Source: Candidatus Allofournierella merdigallinarum (lineage in GTDB: Bacteria; Bacillota; Clostridia; Oscillospirales; Ruminococcaceae). From it: a stretch of 43,882 nt of DNA. Positions 1 through 11,633 of this stretch are shown here, in pieces. The translations under genes and the position numbers were made by a program. The stretch covers positions 1 through 43,882 of the forward strand of contig DXAC01000007.1 of assembly GCA_019117205.1 (NCBI GenBank), given 5' to 3'. The first letter of the stretch is position 1. The number at the start of each line of letters is the position of its first letter. Under the pieces are notes generated by a model. It was not told where the DNA came from, made no database searches, and was given only the letters and a program-made list of their open reading frames with translations.

Positions 1-612
1 TGCAAAAGGATCTTCGGGAGCGGCCGCGTTCTTTCCACTTGCTATACCCGTCCCAAGACCAAAGAGAACGGCCATCCCTGGTGGATGTATGTGTATGACG
101 AGTACTTTGATGATGTGATCTGCCCGGAGTACCGTGCGCTGCATTATTCCACCACAAACCGGGAGGGCTACCGGGAATACAAAAGCCGGGCTTATCTTTG
201 CAAAAGCTGTCCTGCCAGAGGGATATGTACCGAAAGCTCCAGGTGCGAGAAAACGGTGATGCGCCATATCTGGCAGGACTATGTGGAGATGGCGGAGCAT
301 GTCCGGTATATGCCGGTGTACAAAGAACTGTACCGGCTGCGAAAAGAGAAGATCGAGCGTGTATTTGCCGATGCGAAAGAAAAGCACGGCATGCGTTACA
401 CCCAGTACAGAGGCTTGGCCCAGGTGACAAACTGGGTGAAGCTTAAATTTGCTGCCATGAATCTGAAAAAGCTGGCCACCTGGAAATGGAATGGCCGCCA
501 TCCGGCACCGGATGGCGGCAAACGGTCCAGATTGCGCGAAAATGCGCCTGACATTTCACTGCTTTTTCCTCCTGTCTTCTTGTTTTCAAACAGAAAACCT
601 GCTCTGGCCTGA
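1..612 (+). pseudogene. IS1182-family transposase, C-terminal part (cut by window edge)
   Basis: The frame is open from base 1, so the protein began outside the window; the first internal ATG is at 85. The translation carries the zinc-ribbon-like segment (CKSCPARGICTESSRCEKTV) followed by the IERVFADAKEKHGMRYTQYRGL block and the FAAMNLKKLA segment, which are typical of the C-terminal catalytic part of IS1182/DDE transposases. The last ~40 residues after KKLATWKW are low in recognisable similarity and the TGA stop lies in the loop of a terminator hairpin at 594-630. Whether the upstream half is intact cannot be seen. It lies next to the 3' end of the glycogen operon in the opposite orientation. 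Family assignment is confident; completeness is unknown. Confidence 0.85.
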
Positions 613-630
613 TCGCCAAAGCAGGTTTTT
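594..630 (+). terminator. Rho-independent terminator at end of transposase
   Basis: Stem AAAACCTGCT (594-603) pairs with AGCAGGTTTT (620-629), followed by T residues to 630. The transposase stop codon (610-612) is in the loop. It would end plus-strand transcription; the A-run on the left arm means it may also work from the other strand. Confidence 0.7.
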
Positions 631-641
631 CTACAGGCTGA

Positions 642-674
642 AAGGCCGGGCCGCCTTTCGGGCGGCCCGGCCTT
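642..674 (-). terminator. Hairpin downstream of glgA, likely operon terminator
   Basis: A 14-bp perfect stem AAGGCCGGGCCGCC (642-655) and GGCGGCCCGGCCTT (661-674) with loop TTTCG lies 14 bases beyond the glgA stop. The U-tract on the minus strand is poor, so termination strength is uncertain, but position and stability fit the end of the glg operon. Confidence 0.6.
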
Positions 675-687
675 GCCGGTTTGGTGT

Positions 688-2106
688 TTACCAGAGGCTC
701 ATCACCTGATGGTACATGTCGATGTAGGCGTGGGCGGAGACGTTCCAGCTGAAGTCGCAGCACATGGCCCGGCGCACCAGCACCGGCCAGCCGTCTTTCT
801 GCCAGTAACCCTCCTTGGCCCGCCAGCAGGCCTCGTACAGGTCGTGGGCGCTGTACTGGGCAAAGGTGAAGCCGTTGCCCCAGCCGTCGCCGGAGTCGTG
901 GATGGAGTCTTTCAGGCCGCCGGTCTCCCGCACCACGGGGATGGTGCCGTAGCGGCAGGCCACCATCTGGGCCAGGCCGCAGGGCTCCGACTTGGAGGGC
1001 ATCAGGAAGATGTCCGCGCCGGCGTAGATCTGCCGGGCCAGCGGGGGCACAAAGCCGATGTACACCCCCACCCGGCCGGGGTGGCGGGCCGCCAGGTCGT
1101 TGAAAAACGCCTCGTAGGCGTGCTCGCCGTTGCCCAGGATCACCAGCTGGATGCCCTGGTCGATGAGGCCCTCGGCCACGTCCCGCACCAGGTCCACGCC
1201 CTTGTGGCCCACCAGGCGGGTGACCATGGCCATCACCGGGCTGTCGTCCTGCTCCAGGCCGAACTGCTCCCGAAGCTGCCGCTTGCAGACGGCCTTGCCT
1301 TCGGCAAAGGTGTCGGCGTTGTAGTGGGCGGGGATGTTGGGGTCGGTCTCAGGGTTGTAGCTGTCCACGTCGATGCCGTTCAAAATGCCGCACAGCTTAT
1401 ACTGCTTTTGCCGCAGCAGGCCGTCCAGCCCGTGGCTGAACCAGGGGTCCAGGATCTCGCCGGCGTAGGTGGGGCTCACGGTGCTCACCTTGTCGCTGGT
1501 CTCAATGGCGCCTTTCATGAAGTTGGCGCAGCCGTCGTACTCCACCAGATGGGCGTCCCGCTTGCCGATGCCGCAGGTGTCCTCCAGGATGTCCAGGCCG
1601 TACTTGCCCTGGTACTGGATGTTGTGGATGGTGAACACCGTTTTGATGTGGCTGTACTTGTCCAGATGCCGGTAGTACAGGTTCAGGTACACCGGCACCA
1701 GGGCGGTCTGCCAGTCGTTGGCGTTGATCACGTCGGGGGTGAAGTCGGTGTAGAACAGCATCTCCAGCACCGCCCGGCTGAAAAAGGCGTAGCGCTCGCC
1801 GTCGTCATAAAAGCCGTAGAGGCCCGCCCGCTTGAAGTAGTACTCGTTGTCCAGGAAGTAGAAAGTCACGCCGTCGCGCTGGGCGGTGAACAGGCCGCAG
1901 TACTGGCTGCGCCAACCCACCGGCACGCTGAAGTTGGTGACGTACTCCAGCTGGTCCCGGTACTTCAGCTCGCCGTAGAGCGGCATGACCACCCGGCAGT
2001 CCACCCCGTTTTGCACCAGCGCCTTGGGCAGGCTGCCGGCCACGTCGCCCAGGCCGCCGGACGCCGCCCAGGGGTTGGCCTCGCTCGCGCAGAATAAAAC
2101 GTTCAT
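688..2106 (-). CDS. glgA: Glycogen synthase GlgA (GT5, ADP-glucose-dependent)
   Basis: Transfers glucose from ADP-glucose to the non-reducing ends of growing alpha-1,4-glucan in the cytosol. The 472-aa length is normal for bacterial GT5. Visible motifs are the N-terminal glycine loop GGLGDVAGSLP (residues 17-27), HNIQYQG (161-167), NGID (243-246) and the C-terminal donor-site block SEPCGLAQM followed by RYGTIPVVRETGGL (about 373-398). The loop reads AASGGL where the E. coli type has KTGGL, so the usual Lys is absent. The ATG at 2104-2106 is preceded by TAAGGAGG. It is the last gene of glgB-glgC-glgD-glgA and is separated from glgD by a GC-rich palindrome. Confidence 0.96.
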   Translation of the reverse strand: MNVLFCASEANPWAASGGLGDVAGSLPKALVQNGVDCRVVMPLYGELKYRDQLEYVTNFSVPVGWRSQYCGLFTAQRDGVTFYFLDNEYYFKRAGLYGFYDDGERYAFFSRAVLEMLFYTDFTPDVINANDWQTALVPVYLNLYYRHLDKYSHIKTVFTIHNIQYQGKYGLDILEDTCGIGKRDAHLVEYDGCANFMKGAIETSDKVSTVSPTYAGEILDPWFSHGLDGLLRQKQYKLCGILNGIDVDSYNPETDPNIPAHYNADTFAEGKAVCKRQLREQFGLEQDDSPVMAMVTRLVGHKGVDLVRDVAEGLIDQGIQLVILGNGEHAYEAFFNDLAARHPGRVGVYIGFVPPLARQIYAGADIFLMPSKSEPCGLAQMVACRYGTIPVVRETGGLKDSIHDSGDGWGNGFTFAQYSAHDLYEACWRAKEGYWQKDGWPVLVRRAMCCDFSWNVSAHAYIDMYHQVMSLW

Positions 2107-2129
2107 AGGGTCCTCCTTATATGATGGGG

Positions 2130-2163
2130 AGGGGCGGGGGCCCTGTACAGGGCCCCCGCCCCT
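2130..2163. repeat. Perfect 34-bp palindrome between glgD and glgA
   Basis: Bases 2130-2163 are exactly self-complementary around TGTACA (left arm AGGGGCGGGGGCCCTGT). In RNA it gives a very stable stem with almost no loop, 24 bases upstream of the glgA start codon and close to its ribosome binding site. There is no U-tract, so an intercistronic stabiliser, processing site or attenuator seems likelier than a simple terminator. Confidence 0.75.
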
Positions 2164-2200
2164 GGGGAGAGAGTCAGGGAGCTTGCGCCCCCGGTTGGCG

Positions 2201-3318
2201 TTATACGGTGCGGCCCTTTGCCACGTAAACGGGGAAAGTGTCGCTGCCGGACAGGGACTTGTCGGTGGTGATCTTCACGTTTTTGTCGGTGACCACATAC
2301 TCCACGCTGGCGCCGGGCTCCACCACGGTGTTCTGCATGAGCACGCAGTTTTTCACCTTGGCGCCCTTCTTCACCTTGACGCCCCGGAAGAGCACGCAGT
2401 TCTCCACTTCGCCCTCGATGATGCAGCCGTCGGCCACCACGCTGTTCTTCACCTTGCTGTCCATGGCGTAGCGGGTGGGGGCGTTGTCGTGTACCTTGGT
2501 GTACACCGGCAGGTCGGCGGGGAACAGAGCGTCCAGGTTGGCGGGATCCAGCAGCCGCATGTTCTCCTCGAAGTAGGTGCGGGAGTCGGCGATGCGGGCG
2601 GTGTAGCCCTCGTACAGGTAGCCCTGGACGTTCAGCAGCTCCAGGTTGCGGGCCAGGATGTCCTTTTCAAAGTAGACCAGGCCGCGGATGGAGGCGTCTT
2701 TCACCATGGTGATCAGCGCCTCGCGCTGGATCACATACACGTTCATGGACAGGTTCTGCACGCCGGGGCGGTAGTCGTTGGAGAGCAGCTCGGTGACCCG
2801 GCCGTCCTGCACCCGCAGGGTGTAGTTGTCGTCCTTGAGGCCGGCGGGGATCTCCCGTTTTTCGTACATCACGGTGACGTCGGCGCCGCTGGCCACATGG
2901 GCCTCGATGAGCTTGTTCACATCGAAGTTGAACGCGATGTTGGCGTCGCTCATCACCACGTATTCCTCTTTCTGGTCCTCCAGAAAATCCACGATGCTGG
3001 CCAGGGCCTCCACGCGGCCCCGGTACATCTTCACATTGGCCTCGGCGTAGGGAGGCACCAGGTTGAGGCCGCCCCGCTTGCGGGTGAGGTCCCACTCACG
3101 GCCGGCGCCCAGATGGTCCATCAGGGAGTGATAGTTCTGCTTGACGATGATGGAGATGTTGCTGATGCCCGCGTTGGCGAAGCTGGACAGCACAAAGTCG
3201 ATCAGCCGGTAGCGCCCGCCAAAGGGGATGGACGCCATGGCCCGCTCGGTCACCATTTCGGGGACCAGGTTATCGTACGCGTTGGGGAAAATGATGCCCA
3301 GGGCATCGGTGTTGGATT

Positions 3319-3325
<7 letters not shown>
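2201..3325 (-). CDS. glgD: GlgD subunit of glucose-1-phosphate adenylyltransferase
   Basis: Firmicutes often make ADP-glucose with a GlgC/GlgD hetero-oligomer in which GlgD is a poorly catalytic, modulatory partner. This 374-aa protein fits: the nucleotidyltransferase fold is recognisable ([15 protein letters not shown] at about 34-48), but the N-terminal pyrophosphate-binding GGxGxRL loop of GlgC is replaced by [12 protein letters not shown]-terminal left-handed beta-helix is suggested by the repeated V/I-xx-G pattern (about residues 290-350). The ATG overlaps the end of glgC by 7 nt and has a GAGGAG ribosome binding site inside glgC, so translation is probably coupled. Confidence 0.93.
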
Positions 3326-4533
<1,208 letters not shown>

Positions 4534-4550
4534 ACCAAATCTCCCCTTAT

Positions 4551-4569
4551 CGGCGGCTTTGGGCCGCCG
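4551..4569 (-). other. Short intercistronic hairpin between glgB and glgC
   Basis: CGGCGGC (4551-4557) pairs with GCCGCCG (4563-4569) around a 5-nt loop, without a U-tract. It may mark an RNA processing point or partial attenuation between glgB and glgCDA. Confidence 0.4.
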
Positions 4570-4595
4570 TTAGTCCTTGTGTGCTTCCAAACGCC

Positions 4596-6575
<1,980 letters not shown>

Positions 6576-6618
6576 TCTGCTCCCTCCCTGTGGGCATAAC
6601 GCCTCACTTTCATTTATA

Positions 6619-6647
6619 ATCTTACTCATTTTTGCGCTGTATTTCAA
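6619..6647 (-). promoter_or_regulatory. Predicted sigma-A promoter of the glg operon
   Basis: On the minus strand TTGAAA (6642-6647), a 17-bp spacer and TAAGAT (6619-6624) lie about 44 bases upstream of the glgB GTG, in an AT-rich island (6600-6790) that contrasts with the surrounding GC. The -10 matches consensus at 4 of 6 positions. Confidence 0.5.
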
Positions 6648-6818
6648 GGGCTTTCTGTCATATACTGCTAAAAAAGCAAATTTGTTTTTTCCGGTTTTGT
6701 ACACTTTTAACATGGTTGTTGAATATTCCTTGGGTATTCACCATAGTTTTAGCACACTGCCGGTTTTTTTGCCGGTTTTTAACATCCCGGCGAAACTTTT
6801 TACCCGCCGCACAGCACA

Positions 6819-6851
6819 GGCGCCCCGGGCGAACGACTCGCCCGGGGCGCC
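6819..6851 (-). terminator. Strong hairpin after pgsA
   Basis: GGCGCCCCGGGCGA (6819-6832) pairs perfectly with TCGCCCGGGGCGCC (6838-6851), loop 5 nt, 6 bases beyond the pgsA stop. There is no proper U-tract, so it may act with another factor, but it clearly closes the recA-recX-rimO-pgsA unit. Confidence 0.55.
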
Positions 6852-6857
6852 CGGTGT

Positions 6858-7433
6858 TCAGCGGGCCTGGGTAAAGCAGGCCCGGTTCTGCCAAAGATAG
6901 ATGCCGCCGCTGATGACGGTGACGGCGGCCACCAGCCAGCACAAAACGCCGCTGATGAGCTCCACCGCCATGACGTCGGCGGGCCCGGCCAGGGCCGCGG
7001 CGAAGAAGTAGAACAGGATGGTGAGCATCTGCAGCACCGTTTTCACCTTGCCCCACCAGTTGGCGGCGATGACGGTGTGGGAGGAGGCCGCCAGCATCCG
7101 CACGCCGGACACCGCGAACTCCCGCGCCAGGATCAGCGCCACCACCCACAGGCTGCAAACGCCGTCCCGCATCATATACAGAAAGGCCACGGTGGTGAGC
7201 AGCTTGTCGGCAAGGGGGTCGGCGAATTTGCCGAAGTCGGTGACCATCTTCCACCTGCGGGCCAGATACCCGTCCAGAAAATCGGTGAAGCTGGCCAGGG
7301 CAAACACCACCCCCGCCGCCAGATACCAGCCGGGCCGGTAGCCGGAGGTGCCGTACTGGCCCATGCCGGCCAGCACCATGAACACCGGCACCAGCAAAAT
7401 GCGCAAAAGGGTGAGTTTATTGGGCAGGTTCAT
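6858..7433 (-). CDS. pgsA: CDP-diacylglycerol--glycerol-3-phosphate 3-phosphatidyltransferase PgsA
   Basis: Membrane enzyme making phosphatidylglycerophosphate, first step toward phosphatidylglycerol and cardiolipin. The 191-aa protein begins MNLPNKLTLLRI, typical of the family, and holds the full CDP-alcohol phosphotransferase signature D54-G55-x2-A58-R59-x8-G68-x3-D72-x3-D76. Several hydrophobic helices follow. The frame is open 7 codons further, but the ATG at 7433 fits the family and has GGAGGAGG in front, inside the rimO 3' end, so the two genes overlap by 17 nt and are probably coupled. RimO followed by PgsA is a frequent order in Firmicutes. Confidence 0.95.
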   Translation of the reverse strand: MNLPNKLTLLRILLVPVFMVLAGMGQYGTSGYRPGWYLAAGVVFALASFTDFLDGYLARRWKMVTDFGKFADPLADKLLTTVAFLYMMRDGVCSLWVVALILAREFAVSGVRMLAASSHTVIAANWWGKVKTVLQMLTILFYFFAAALAGPADVMAVELISGVLCWLVAAVTVISGGIYLWQNRACFTQAR

Positions 7434-8766
7434 CCTCGTCCTCCTCCACGACATAGCCGAACAGGTCGTACATGTCGCTCTCCTCGATCTTCACCCGGTA
7501 GAACTCCCCCGGGTACAGGGGCTCGTCGCTGGCCACACAGACGTTGCCGTCGATCTCCGGCGCGTCGGCGGCCGAGCGGCAGAGATACAGGCCGCTCTCC
7601 TCGTCCACCCCGTCGCAGACCACCGTCTGCACGGTGCCCACTTTTTCTTCCAAAAGGGCGGCGCTGATGCGCCCCTGCAGGTCCATGATCACGTCCGCCC
7701 GGCGCTGCTTTTCCTCCTGGGGCAGCTGGCCGGGCAGCCGGGCGGCCACCGTGTCCTCCTCGGGGCTGAAGGCAAAACAGCCCAGCCGCTCGAAGCGGGT
7801 CGTCTTGACAAATTCGCACAGCTCGTCGAACTCCGCCCCGGTCTCGCCGGGGTAGCCGGCGATGAGGGTGGTGCGCAGGGTGATGTCCGGCATGGCCGCC
7901 CGCAGCCGGCGGATGGCGCTTTCCACCACCTGCCGGTCGCCCCGGCGGTTCATGGCCTTGAGGATGCGGGAGTTGCAGTGCTGGATGGGCAGGTCCAGAT
8001 ACCGCACCACCTTTTCGTTGCGGACCATGGCCGCGATGAACTGGTCGGTGATGCGCTCCGGGTAGGCGTAGAGGATGCGGATCCAGCGGATGCCCCCGAT
8101 GGCGTTGAGGCCGTCCAGCAGCTGGCAGATGCTGTTTTCGCCCCAGTCCTCCCCGTAAGCGGTGGGGTCCTGGGCCACCACCACCAGCTCTTTCACCCCC
8201 TCGCCGGCCAGCCAGTGGGCCTCGGCCAGGCAGTCGTCCAGGGGGCGGCTGCGCAGCGGGCCCCGGATGAGGGGGATGGCACAGTAGTGGCAGCGGTTGT
8301 TGCAGCCCTCGGCGATCTTTAAGTAGGCGTAGTGGGCGGGGGTGCTGATGACCCGCTTGCCCCCCAGGGCCAGGTCGGTCTTGGGGCCAAAGGCCTCCTG
8401 GGGAACGGCATCCGGGGCGGCAAGGCGCTCCAGAATGGCGGGCAGGGCGGCGTTGCTGCCGATGCCCACCACCGCGTCCACCTCCGGGATCTCCTTGCGG
8501 ATCTCCTGGCGGTAGCGCTCGGCCAGGCAGCCGGTGACCACCACCTTGAGCCCCGGCTTTTTCTCCTTGAGGGCGCAGGCGTCCAGGATGTTTTCAATGG
8601 CCTCGGTCTTGGCGCTTTCGATAAAGCCGCAGGTGTTCACGATGACGGCGTCCGCCTCGGCCGGGTCGGCGGTGGTGGTGTGGCCGGCCTTGATCAGGCT
8701 GTGGCAGAACACGTCCGCGTCCACCTGGTTCTTGGGGCAGCCCAGGGAAATGATGGCGATCTTCAA
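7417..8766 (-). CDS. rimO: Ribosomal protein uS12 methylthiotransferase RimO
   Basis: Radical-SAM enzyme that methylthiolates the conserved Asp of ribosomal protein S12. N-terminal UPF0004 domain has the three cluster cysteines C10, C46 and C80; the radical-SAM motif CNNRCHYC gives C155, C159 and C162; a C-terminal TRAM-like segment ends about residue 440 in an acidic tail. The phrase AEGCNNRCHYCAIPLIRGPLRSR distinguishes RimO from MiaB. The start is TTG (8764-8766) with AAAGGAG upstream; no better start is visible. Length 449 aa is normal. Confidence 0.95.
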   Translation of the reverse strand: MKIAIISLGCPKNQVDADVFCHSLIKAGHTTTADPAEADAVIVNTCGFIESAKTEAIENILDACALKEKKPGLKVVVTGCLAERYRQEIRKEIPEVDAVVGIGSNAALPAILERLAAPDAVPQEAFGPKTDLALGGKRVISTPAHYAYLKIAEGCNNRCHYCAIPLIRGPLRSRPLDDCLAEAHWLAGEGVKELVVVAQDPTAYGEDWGENSICQLLDGLNAIGGIRWIRILYAYPERITDQFIAAMVRNEKVVRYLDLPIQHCNSRILKAMNRRGDRQVVESAIRRLRAAMPDITLRTTLIAGYPGETGAEFDELCEFVKTTRFERLGCFAFSPEEDTVAARLPGQLPQEEKQRRADVIMDLQGRISAALLEEKVGTVQTVVCDGVDEESGLYLCRSAADAPEIDGNVCVASDEPLYPGEFYRVKIEESDMYDLFGYVVEEDEDEPAQ

Positions 8767-8802
8767 ATGCGTTCTCCTTTGTGTTTTGTAGGCCGGGAAA
8801 GC

Positions 8803-9462
8803 TCAAAGCTCCCCGGGCTCGTCGGCGGGGTGTTCCTGTTGCCAGCGCGCCACCGCCTGGCGGGCGTCGGCGGCGGAAAAGCCCCGGCGGGCCAGCGCCG
8901 CCAGCACGTTTTCCTTTTTTCCCGCCGCCAGCTTCGCCGCGTACTGCTTTTCCACAAGGCGCAGGGCGGCCGCACCGTCCGGGCCGAAGCCCTCCGGCGC
9001 GTCCGCCTGCCGTTCTGCATACACTTCTTCCAGCACCCGGCCGGCCAGCGACCGGTCGATGCCCCGCCCGTCCATCCAGCGCAATATCTCGCTGCGGGAC
9101 TTGTTTTTGCCCAGCAGCCAGGCGGCGGCCCGGCGGGCGAACGCCTCGTCGTTCAAAAGGCCCAGCTCGTCCATCCTTGCCAGGGCCGCGGCGGCGGTGT
9201 GCTCGTCAAAGTCGCGGCAGAGCTTCTGGTACAGCTCCCCCGCCGCGTGCTCCCGGGCGGCCAGAAAGGCCAGCGCCTTGTCCTTTGCCTTTCGCAGGTC
9301 GCTTTTCTGGCGCAGCTGCTCCAGCTCGTCGGCGGCGAGGTCGTCCCCCTCCGCCAGCCGCTGGGTGAAAAAGGTCTCTGGGTCCAGGCTGAAGAGGAAC
9401 TCCTCGCCGGAAAACAGGGCGAAGCGCCCCTTTTTGGTCTGGCTGATGCGGGTGATCTCCAT
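8803..9462 (-). CDS. recX: Regulatory protein RecX
   Basis: Cytosolic modulator of RecA filaments, built from tandem three-helix repeats. The 219-aa sequence has the RecX hallmarks: a short N-terminal beta region, then AAREHAAGELYQKL (about 78-91), MDELGLLNDEAFARR (about 107-121), RSEILRWMDGRGI and a C-terminal repeat ending RGFSAADARQAVARW. It follows the recA stop after 9 nt; the ATG at 9462 uses an AAGG site overlapping the recA stop. Close coupling suggests co-regulation with recA. Confidence 0.92.
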   Translation of the reverse strand: MEITRISQTKKGRFALFSGEEFLFSLDPETFFTQRLAEGDDLAADELEQLRQKSDLRKAKDKALAFLAAREHAAGELYQKLCRDFDEHTAAAALARMDELGLLNDEAFARRAAAWLLGKNKSRSEILRWMDGRGIDRSLAGRVLEEVYAERQADAPEGFGPDGAAALRLVEKQYAAKLAAGKKENVLAALARRGFSAADARQAVARWQQEHPADEPGEL

Positions 9463-9471
9463 GGGGCGGCC

Positions 9472-10611
9472 TTAGTCCTCCACCATGATGTCCAGGTCCT
9501 CGTCGCCGCCCTTTGCGGTGGGAGCCGCGGGAGCGGCCAGGGTGATGCCGCCCTTTACCGGTTTTTTGCCGGCGGCCAGCAGCTTGTCGGCGTTGGCCCG
9601 CACCAGCGCCTCGATCTCGGCCATGACGGCCGGATTCTCCTTGAGGTAGTTCTTGGCGTTGTCGCGCCCCTGGCCAAGGCGGGTCTCCCCGTAGTTGAAC
9701 CAGGCGCCGCTCTTCTGCACCACGCCCAGTTTGGCGCCCAGGTCCAGCACCTCGCCCACCTTGCTGATGCCCTCGCCGAACATGATGTCGAACTCCGCCT
9801 CCCGGAACGGGGGCGCCACCTTGTTTTTGACCACTTTGGCCCGGGTGCGGTTGCCGATGAACTGGCCGGAGGCGTCCTTGAGGCCCTCGATGCGGCGCAC
9901 GTCGATGCGGACGCTGGAATAGTACTTCAGCGCCCGGCCGCCGGCGGTGACCTCCGGGTTGCCGTAGACCACGCCCACCTTTTCCCGCAGCTGGTTGATG
10001 AAGATGGCCACCGTGTTGGTCTTGCCGATGACACCGGTGAGCTTGCGCAGGGCCTGGCTCATCAGGCGGGCCTGCAGGCCCACGTGGGAATCGCCCATCT
10101 CGCCCTCGATCTCGGCGCGGGGCACCATGGCCGCCACCGAGTCGATGACGATGGCGTCGATGGCGCCGCTGCGCACCAGGGCCTCGCAGATCTCCAGAGC
10201 CTGCTCGCCGGTGTCCGGCTGGCTCACCAGCAGGCTGTCGATGTCCACCCCCAGGGCCGCGGCATACACCGGGTCCAAAGCGTGCTCCACGTCGATGAAA
10301 GCCACCTCGCCCCCCTGCTTTTGGGCCTCGGCCAGCACATGCAGCGCCAGGGTGGTCTTGCCGCTGGACTCGGGGCCGTAGACCTCCACCACGCGCCCGC
10401 GGGGCACGCCGCCCACGCCCAGGGCGATGTCCAGCGAAAGGCTGCCGGTGCTGATGGCGTCCACTTTCATGGCCACATTGGCCCCCAGCTTCATCACCGC
10501 GCCCTTGCCGAACTGCTTTTCGATCTGGGCCAGCGCCGTTTCCAGCGCGTCCTTTTTGTCCGCCGCCGCCTTTTTCTCGGGGGAGGTCATTGCCGCCTTC
10601 TTCTCTGCCAT
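9472..10611 (-). CDS. recA: Recombinase RecA
   Basis: ATP-dependent strand-exchange protein for homologous recombination and the SOS co-protease. 379 aa: Walker [10 protein letters not shown] (79-87), Walker B region [10 protein letters not shown], the [10 protein letters not shown] loop, [20 protein letters not shown] (L2 DNA-binding loop) and an acidic C-terminus ([12 protein letters not shown]). The N-terminus carries a Lys/Ala-rich extension of about 20 residues before the usual [19 protein letters not shown] at 10609-10611 with AAGGAG and a nearer GGAG. It has its own promoter downstream of prmC. Confidence 0.98.
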   Translation of the reverse strand: MAEKKAAMTSPEKKAAADKKDALETALAQIEKQFGKGAVMKLGANVAMKVDAISTGSLSLDIALGVGGVPRGRVVEVYGPESSGKTTLALHVLAEAQKQGGEVAFIDVEHALDPVYAAALGVDIDSLLVSQPDTGEQALEICEALVRSGAIDAIVIDSVAAMVPRAEIEGEMGDSHVGLQARLMSQALRKLTGVIGKTNTVAIFINQLREKVGVVYGNPEVTAGGRALKYYSSVRIDVRRIEGLKDASGQFIGNRTRAKVVKNKVAPPFREAEFDIMFGEGISKVGEVLDLGAKLGVVQKSGAWFNYGETRLGQGRDNAKNYLKENPAVMAEIEALVRANADKLLAAGKKPVKGGITLAAPAAPTAKGGDEDLDIMVED

Positions 10612-10700
10612 ATCGCTCCAAACTCCTTACGTTCCACGCCCGTTTCCAGCCGGGGGCCTCTCCCCCGCCCCGCCGGGCGCTTGTTGTAAAATCTGTGCTT

Positions 10701-10743
10701 ATTATACACGACGCCCCACTGTTTTACAACCATTAGTTGTAAA
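10701..10743 (-). promoter_or_regulatory. recA promoter with overlapping inverted repeat
   Basis: On the minus strand TTGTAA (10724-10729), 17-bp spacer, TATAAT (10701-10706) is a near-consensus sigma-A promoter. The -35 sits in a perfect dyad: TTTACAAC (10723-10730), CATTA, GTTGTAAA (10736-10743). A third half-site GTTGTAAA occurs at 10683-10690, downstream of the -10. Placement fits a repressor operator; the motif does not match the Bacillus LexA box (CGAAC-N4-GTTCG). Confidence 0.75.
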
Positions 10744-10763
10744 GTGGAGATATAATGTCCTTT

Positions 10764-11633
10764 TTAACGCTCTTTTTCCGAGGCCTGGCCCAGGACTACC
10801 CGGTCCCGGCCCTCCAGATCTTGCCGCCGGGCCACGTTCCGGTAGCCCGCCGTGCGGAAGATCTCCTCCACCGCCGCCCCCTGGCGCCAGCCGATCTCCA
10901 CCGCCAGCCAGCCGCCGGGGCGCAGGGCCGGCCGGTAGGCCGGGGCGATGTGCTCGTAAAAGGCCAGGCCCTGCTGCCCGGCCCGCAGGGCCAGCGCCGG
11001 CTCCCGGCGCACCTCGGGGGCAAGCCGCTCCATCTCCCCGTCGGTGACATAGGGGGGGTTGGAGAGGATCAGGTCCAGGCTGCCGGCGGCCAGCTGCCGC
11101 TGGTAGCCGAACACGTCCCCCGCCACGCAGGCCACGGCGGGGCGGGCCCCGTCGAAGCCGGGCAGGGCGGACGCGGCGTTTTTCGCCAGCCAGGCAAAGG
11201 CCTCCGGGCTTTTTTCCAGGCAGGTGACCCGGGCGCCGGGGTACAGCCGCTTGACGCCCAGCCCCACGCAGCCGCTGCCGGCGCACAGGTCCAGCACCGC
11301 CGGGCTGGATTTGCCCGCCAGCAGCTTCGCGCCCTGCTCCACCAGCAGCTCGGTGTCCGCCCGGGGGCAGAGCACCCCGGGCCCCACGGCCAGTTCAAAA
11401 TCCAGAAAGGGCCAGCGGCCCAGGATGTATTGCAGCGGCTCCCGCGCGGCGCGGCGGGCGGTGAGCGCCTCCAGCCGGACCAGGGCCGCGGCGTCCAGCG
11501 CCGGGTCCTGCCAGCGCCAGTTTTCCCCCGCCTGCGTTTCCACCAGAAGCGCCGCGTCAAAGGCCGCGTCCTCCACGCCGGCCGCCTCCAGCCGGCGGCG
11601 CAGCGCCTCAAAGGCCGCCCGTGCCCTCACCAT
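10764..11633 (-). CDS. prmC: Peptide chain release factor N5-glutamine methyltransferase PrmC
   Basis: SAM-dependent enzyme that methylates the GGQ glutamine of RF1 and RF2. 289 aa: N-terminal helical substrate domain (1-85, with EPLQYILGRWPF), SAM-binding VLDLCAGSGCVGLG (113-126) and catalytic NPPY (192-195). The ATG overlaps the stop of the DUF1385 gene as ATGGTGA. In many Firmicutes prmC is adjacent to prfA (RF1); here the next gene downstream is recA and no prfA is present in the window. Confidence 0.95.
   Translation of the reverse strand: MVRARAAFEALRRRLEAAGVEDAAFDAALLVETQAGENWRWQDPALDAAALVRLEALTARRAAREPLQYILGRWPFLDFELAVGPGVLCPRADTELLVEQGAKLLAGKSSPAVLDLCAGSGCVGLGVKRLYPGARVTCLEKSPEAFAWLAKNAASALPGFDGARPAVACVAGDVFGYQRQLAAGSLDLILSNPPYVTDGEMERLAPEVRREPALALRAGQQGLAFYEHIAPAYRPALRPGGWLAVEIGWRQGAAVEEIFRTAGYRNVARRQDLEGRDRVVLGQASEKER

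Noticed and set aside
673-2097. Long open frames opposite real genes, for example opposite glgA (673-2097), glgC (3325-4491) and recA/recX/rimO (8332-10689)
   Set aside because: They mirror the codon structure of GC-rich genes, give low-complexity His/Val/Gln/Gly-rich translations with no domains, and lack ribosome binding sites in the right place.
6576-6713. Longer glgB start at 6713
   Set aside because: The extra 46 residues are not family-like, a promoter lies inside them, and the GTG at 6575 has the good ribosome binding site.
10701-10743. Bacillus-type LexA box at recA
   Set aside because: No CGAAC-N4-GTTCG sequence is present; the dyad found has a different sequence, so it is reported only as an unassigned operator.
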